This document shows, piece after piece, positions 63,488-64,000 of a DNA stretch of 64,000 bases. The stretch spans positions 177,229 through 241,228 of the forward strand of contig NZ_JAHCAS010000003.1 of the NCBI RefSeq assembly GCF_019634775.1, in the 5' to 3' direction. Made by a program: the position numbers and the translations under genes. The notes below the pieces were generated by a model. That model did no database searches, had not been told where the DNA came from, and worked only from the letters and a program-made list of their open reading frames with translations. Each line of letters opens with the position of its first letter. Within the stretch, counting starts at the first letter, position 1. The stretch is from Dokdonella sp. GTDB taxonomy: Bacteria > Pseudomonadota > Gammaproteobacteria > Xanthomonadales > Rhodanobacteraceae.

Positions 63488-64000
63488 ATGAGCAATTCCC
63501 TAACCCCGACCCAGCAGACCATCCTGACCCATGCCGTCGGCCACACCGAAGGCCGGATCGAATGGTTCCCCGACCATATCAAGGGTGGCGCACGCCAGAA
63601 GGTGCTGGCGGGCCTTGCCAGACACGAGCTCATCCGGCAGGACGGCAAGCAGTGGCGGATCGCCGCCGCAGGCTATAAAGCTCTTGGCGTCCCGTACCCT
63701 GATGCCAGCAAGAAGCGCATCGGCAAGTTCGAGGCCAAGCTCGACCAGATCATCGCCAACGCCGAAGATGCCCCGCCTGTGCCGAACGACCCGGAGCTTG
63801 AGGCCGCAGTTGCCTTCGCCGAAGCCAGTTTCACACCGCCCGCCGCACCGCGCACGCGGGCGGACAGCGAGCAGGCCGAAGTGATCCGGATGCTGCAACG
63901 CCCCGAGGGCGCAACCATCGGCCAGATCTGCAGCGCCACCGGCTGGCAGGCGCACACGGTGCGCGGCACCTTTGCCGGGACCTTCAAGAAAAAGCTGGGA
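63488..64000 (+). CDS. DUF3489 domain protein (partial, runs off the window)
   Basis: 171 residues are visible from ATG 63488, behind an AAGGAG site. Two similar winged-helix-like units appear: LTPTQQTILTHAVGHTEGRIEWFP near the start and QAEVIRMLQRPEGATIGQICSATGW with HTVRGTFAGTFKKKLG at the edge, which is the DUF3489 signature. DUF3489 genes frequently travel with DUF2924 and large serine recombinases on integrative elements. It is divergent from the defence operon; the 161-bp space between should hold both promoters. Confidence 0.85.
   Translation, partial: MSNSLTPTQQTILTHAVGHTEGRIEWFPDHIKGGARQKVLAGLARHELIRQDGKQWRIAAAGYKALGVPYPDASKKRIGKFEAKLDQIIANAEDAPPVPNDPELEAAVAFAEASFTPPAAPRTRADSEQAEVIRMLQRPEGATIGQICSATGWQAHTVRGTFAGTFKKKLG

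Overview
The window is high-GC DNA with the gene content of a gammaproteobacterium of the order Lysobacterales (Xanthomonadales), probably near Rhodanobacteraceae/Dokdonella. This placement is inference from protein character (EfpL, DUF6164, DUF3011 and RatA/RnfH/BamE/SmpB neighbourhoods); no rRNA is present to confirm it.

Layout, left to right. 1-5.8 kb: rlmN (cut by the window edge), ndk, a PsrA-like TetR regulator and a fadN-fadA beta-oxidation pair. 5.9-16.3 kb: a metallophosphoesterase next to a kinase fused to a universal-stress domain, a CsaA-like protein and a lipoprotein, RNA helicase DbpA, a secreted beta-helix protein, an RluA-type pseudouridine synthase, an SDR dehydrogenase and EfpL. 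16.5-30.4 kb: core genes htpG, rpsP-rimM-trmD-rplS, ffh, ypjD, radA, alr, dnaB, rplI, rpsR and rpsF, interrupted by a PIN/RHH toxin-antitoxin pair. 30.5-37.1 kb: a secreted zinc peptidase, a repeat-bounded araC/nmrA-like cassette, an isolated CRISPR-repeat-like unit, tRNA-Arg(ACG), fur, bamE, rnfH, ratA and smpB. 37.1-51.9 kb: a secreted-protein region with a large dihaem HzsA-like protein, a beta-helix protein, an astacin-like metalloprotease, a sigma factor/TPR-kinase pair, a delta-60-repeat protein, a DUF3011 protein and an LprI-like protein. 52.1-64 kb: a defence island.

The defence island reads leftward as one coupled series: a small HTH protein, a nuclease-methylase fusion (BcgI-A/HsdM type), a specificity subunit, McrB, McrC and a TOTE-type helicase, followed by higBA. 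Two lesions are visible. mcrB is split by a complete 1321-bp IS3-family element with a 4-bp target duplication, and removing the element restores a continuous 834-codon frame. The TOTE-type gene has lost its primase core and Walker A region through an internal deletion that also shifts frame. A DUF3489 gene, often found on integrative elements, runs off the right edge.

Three dispersed repeat families sit between genes: paired GGGAATCGGGAATGGGG arms (A), a GATCAGAGCATCCC-ended element (B) and TAGGAGC-type REP hairpins. Five secreted proteins end in a short aromatic C-terminal tail of the form (L/I)F-x-(D/N)-G-F-(E/D) or a close variant. This is the best candidate here for an undescribed protein-targeting signal.
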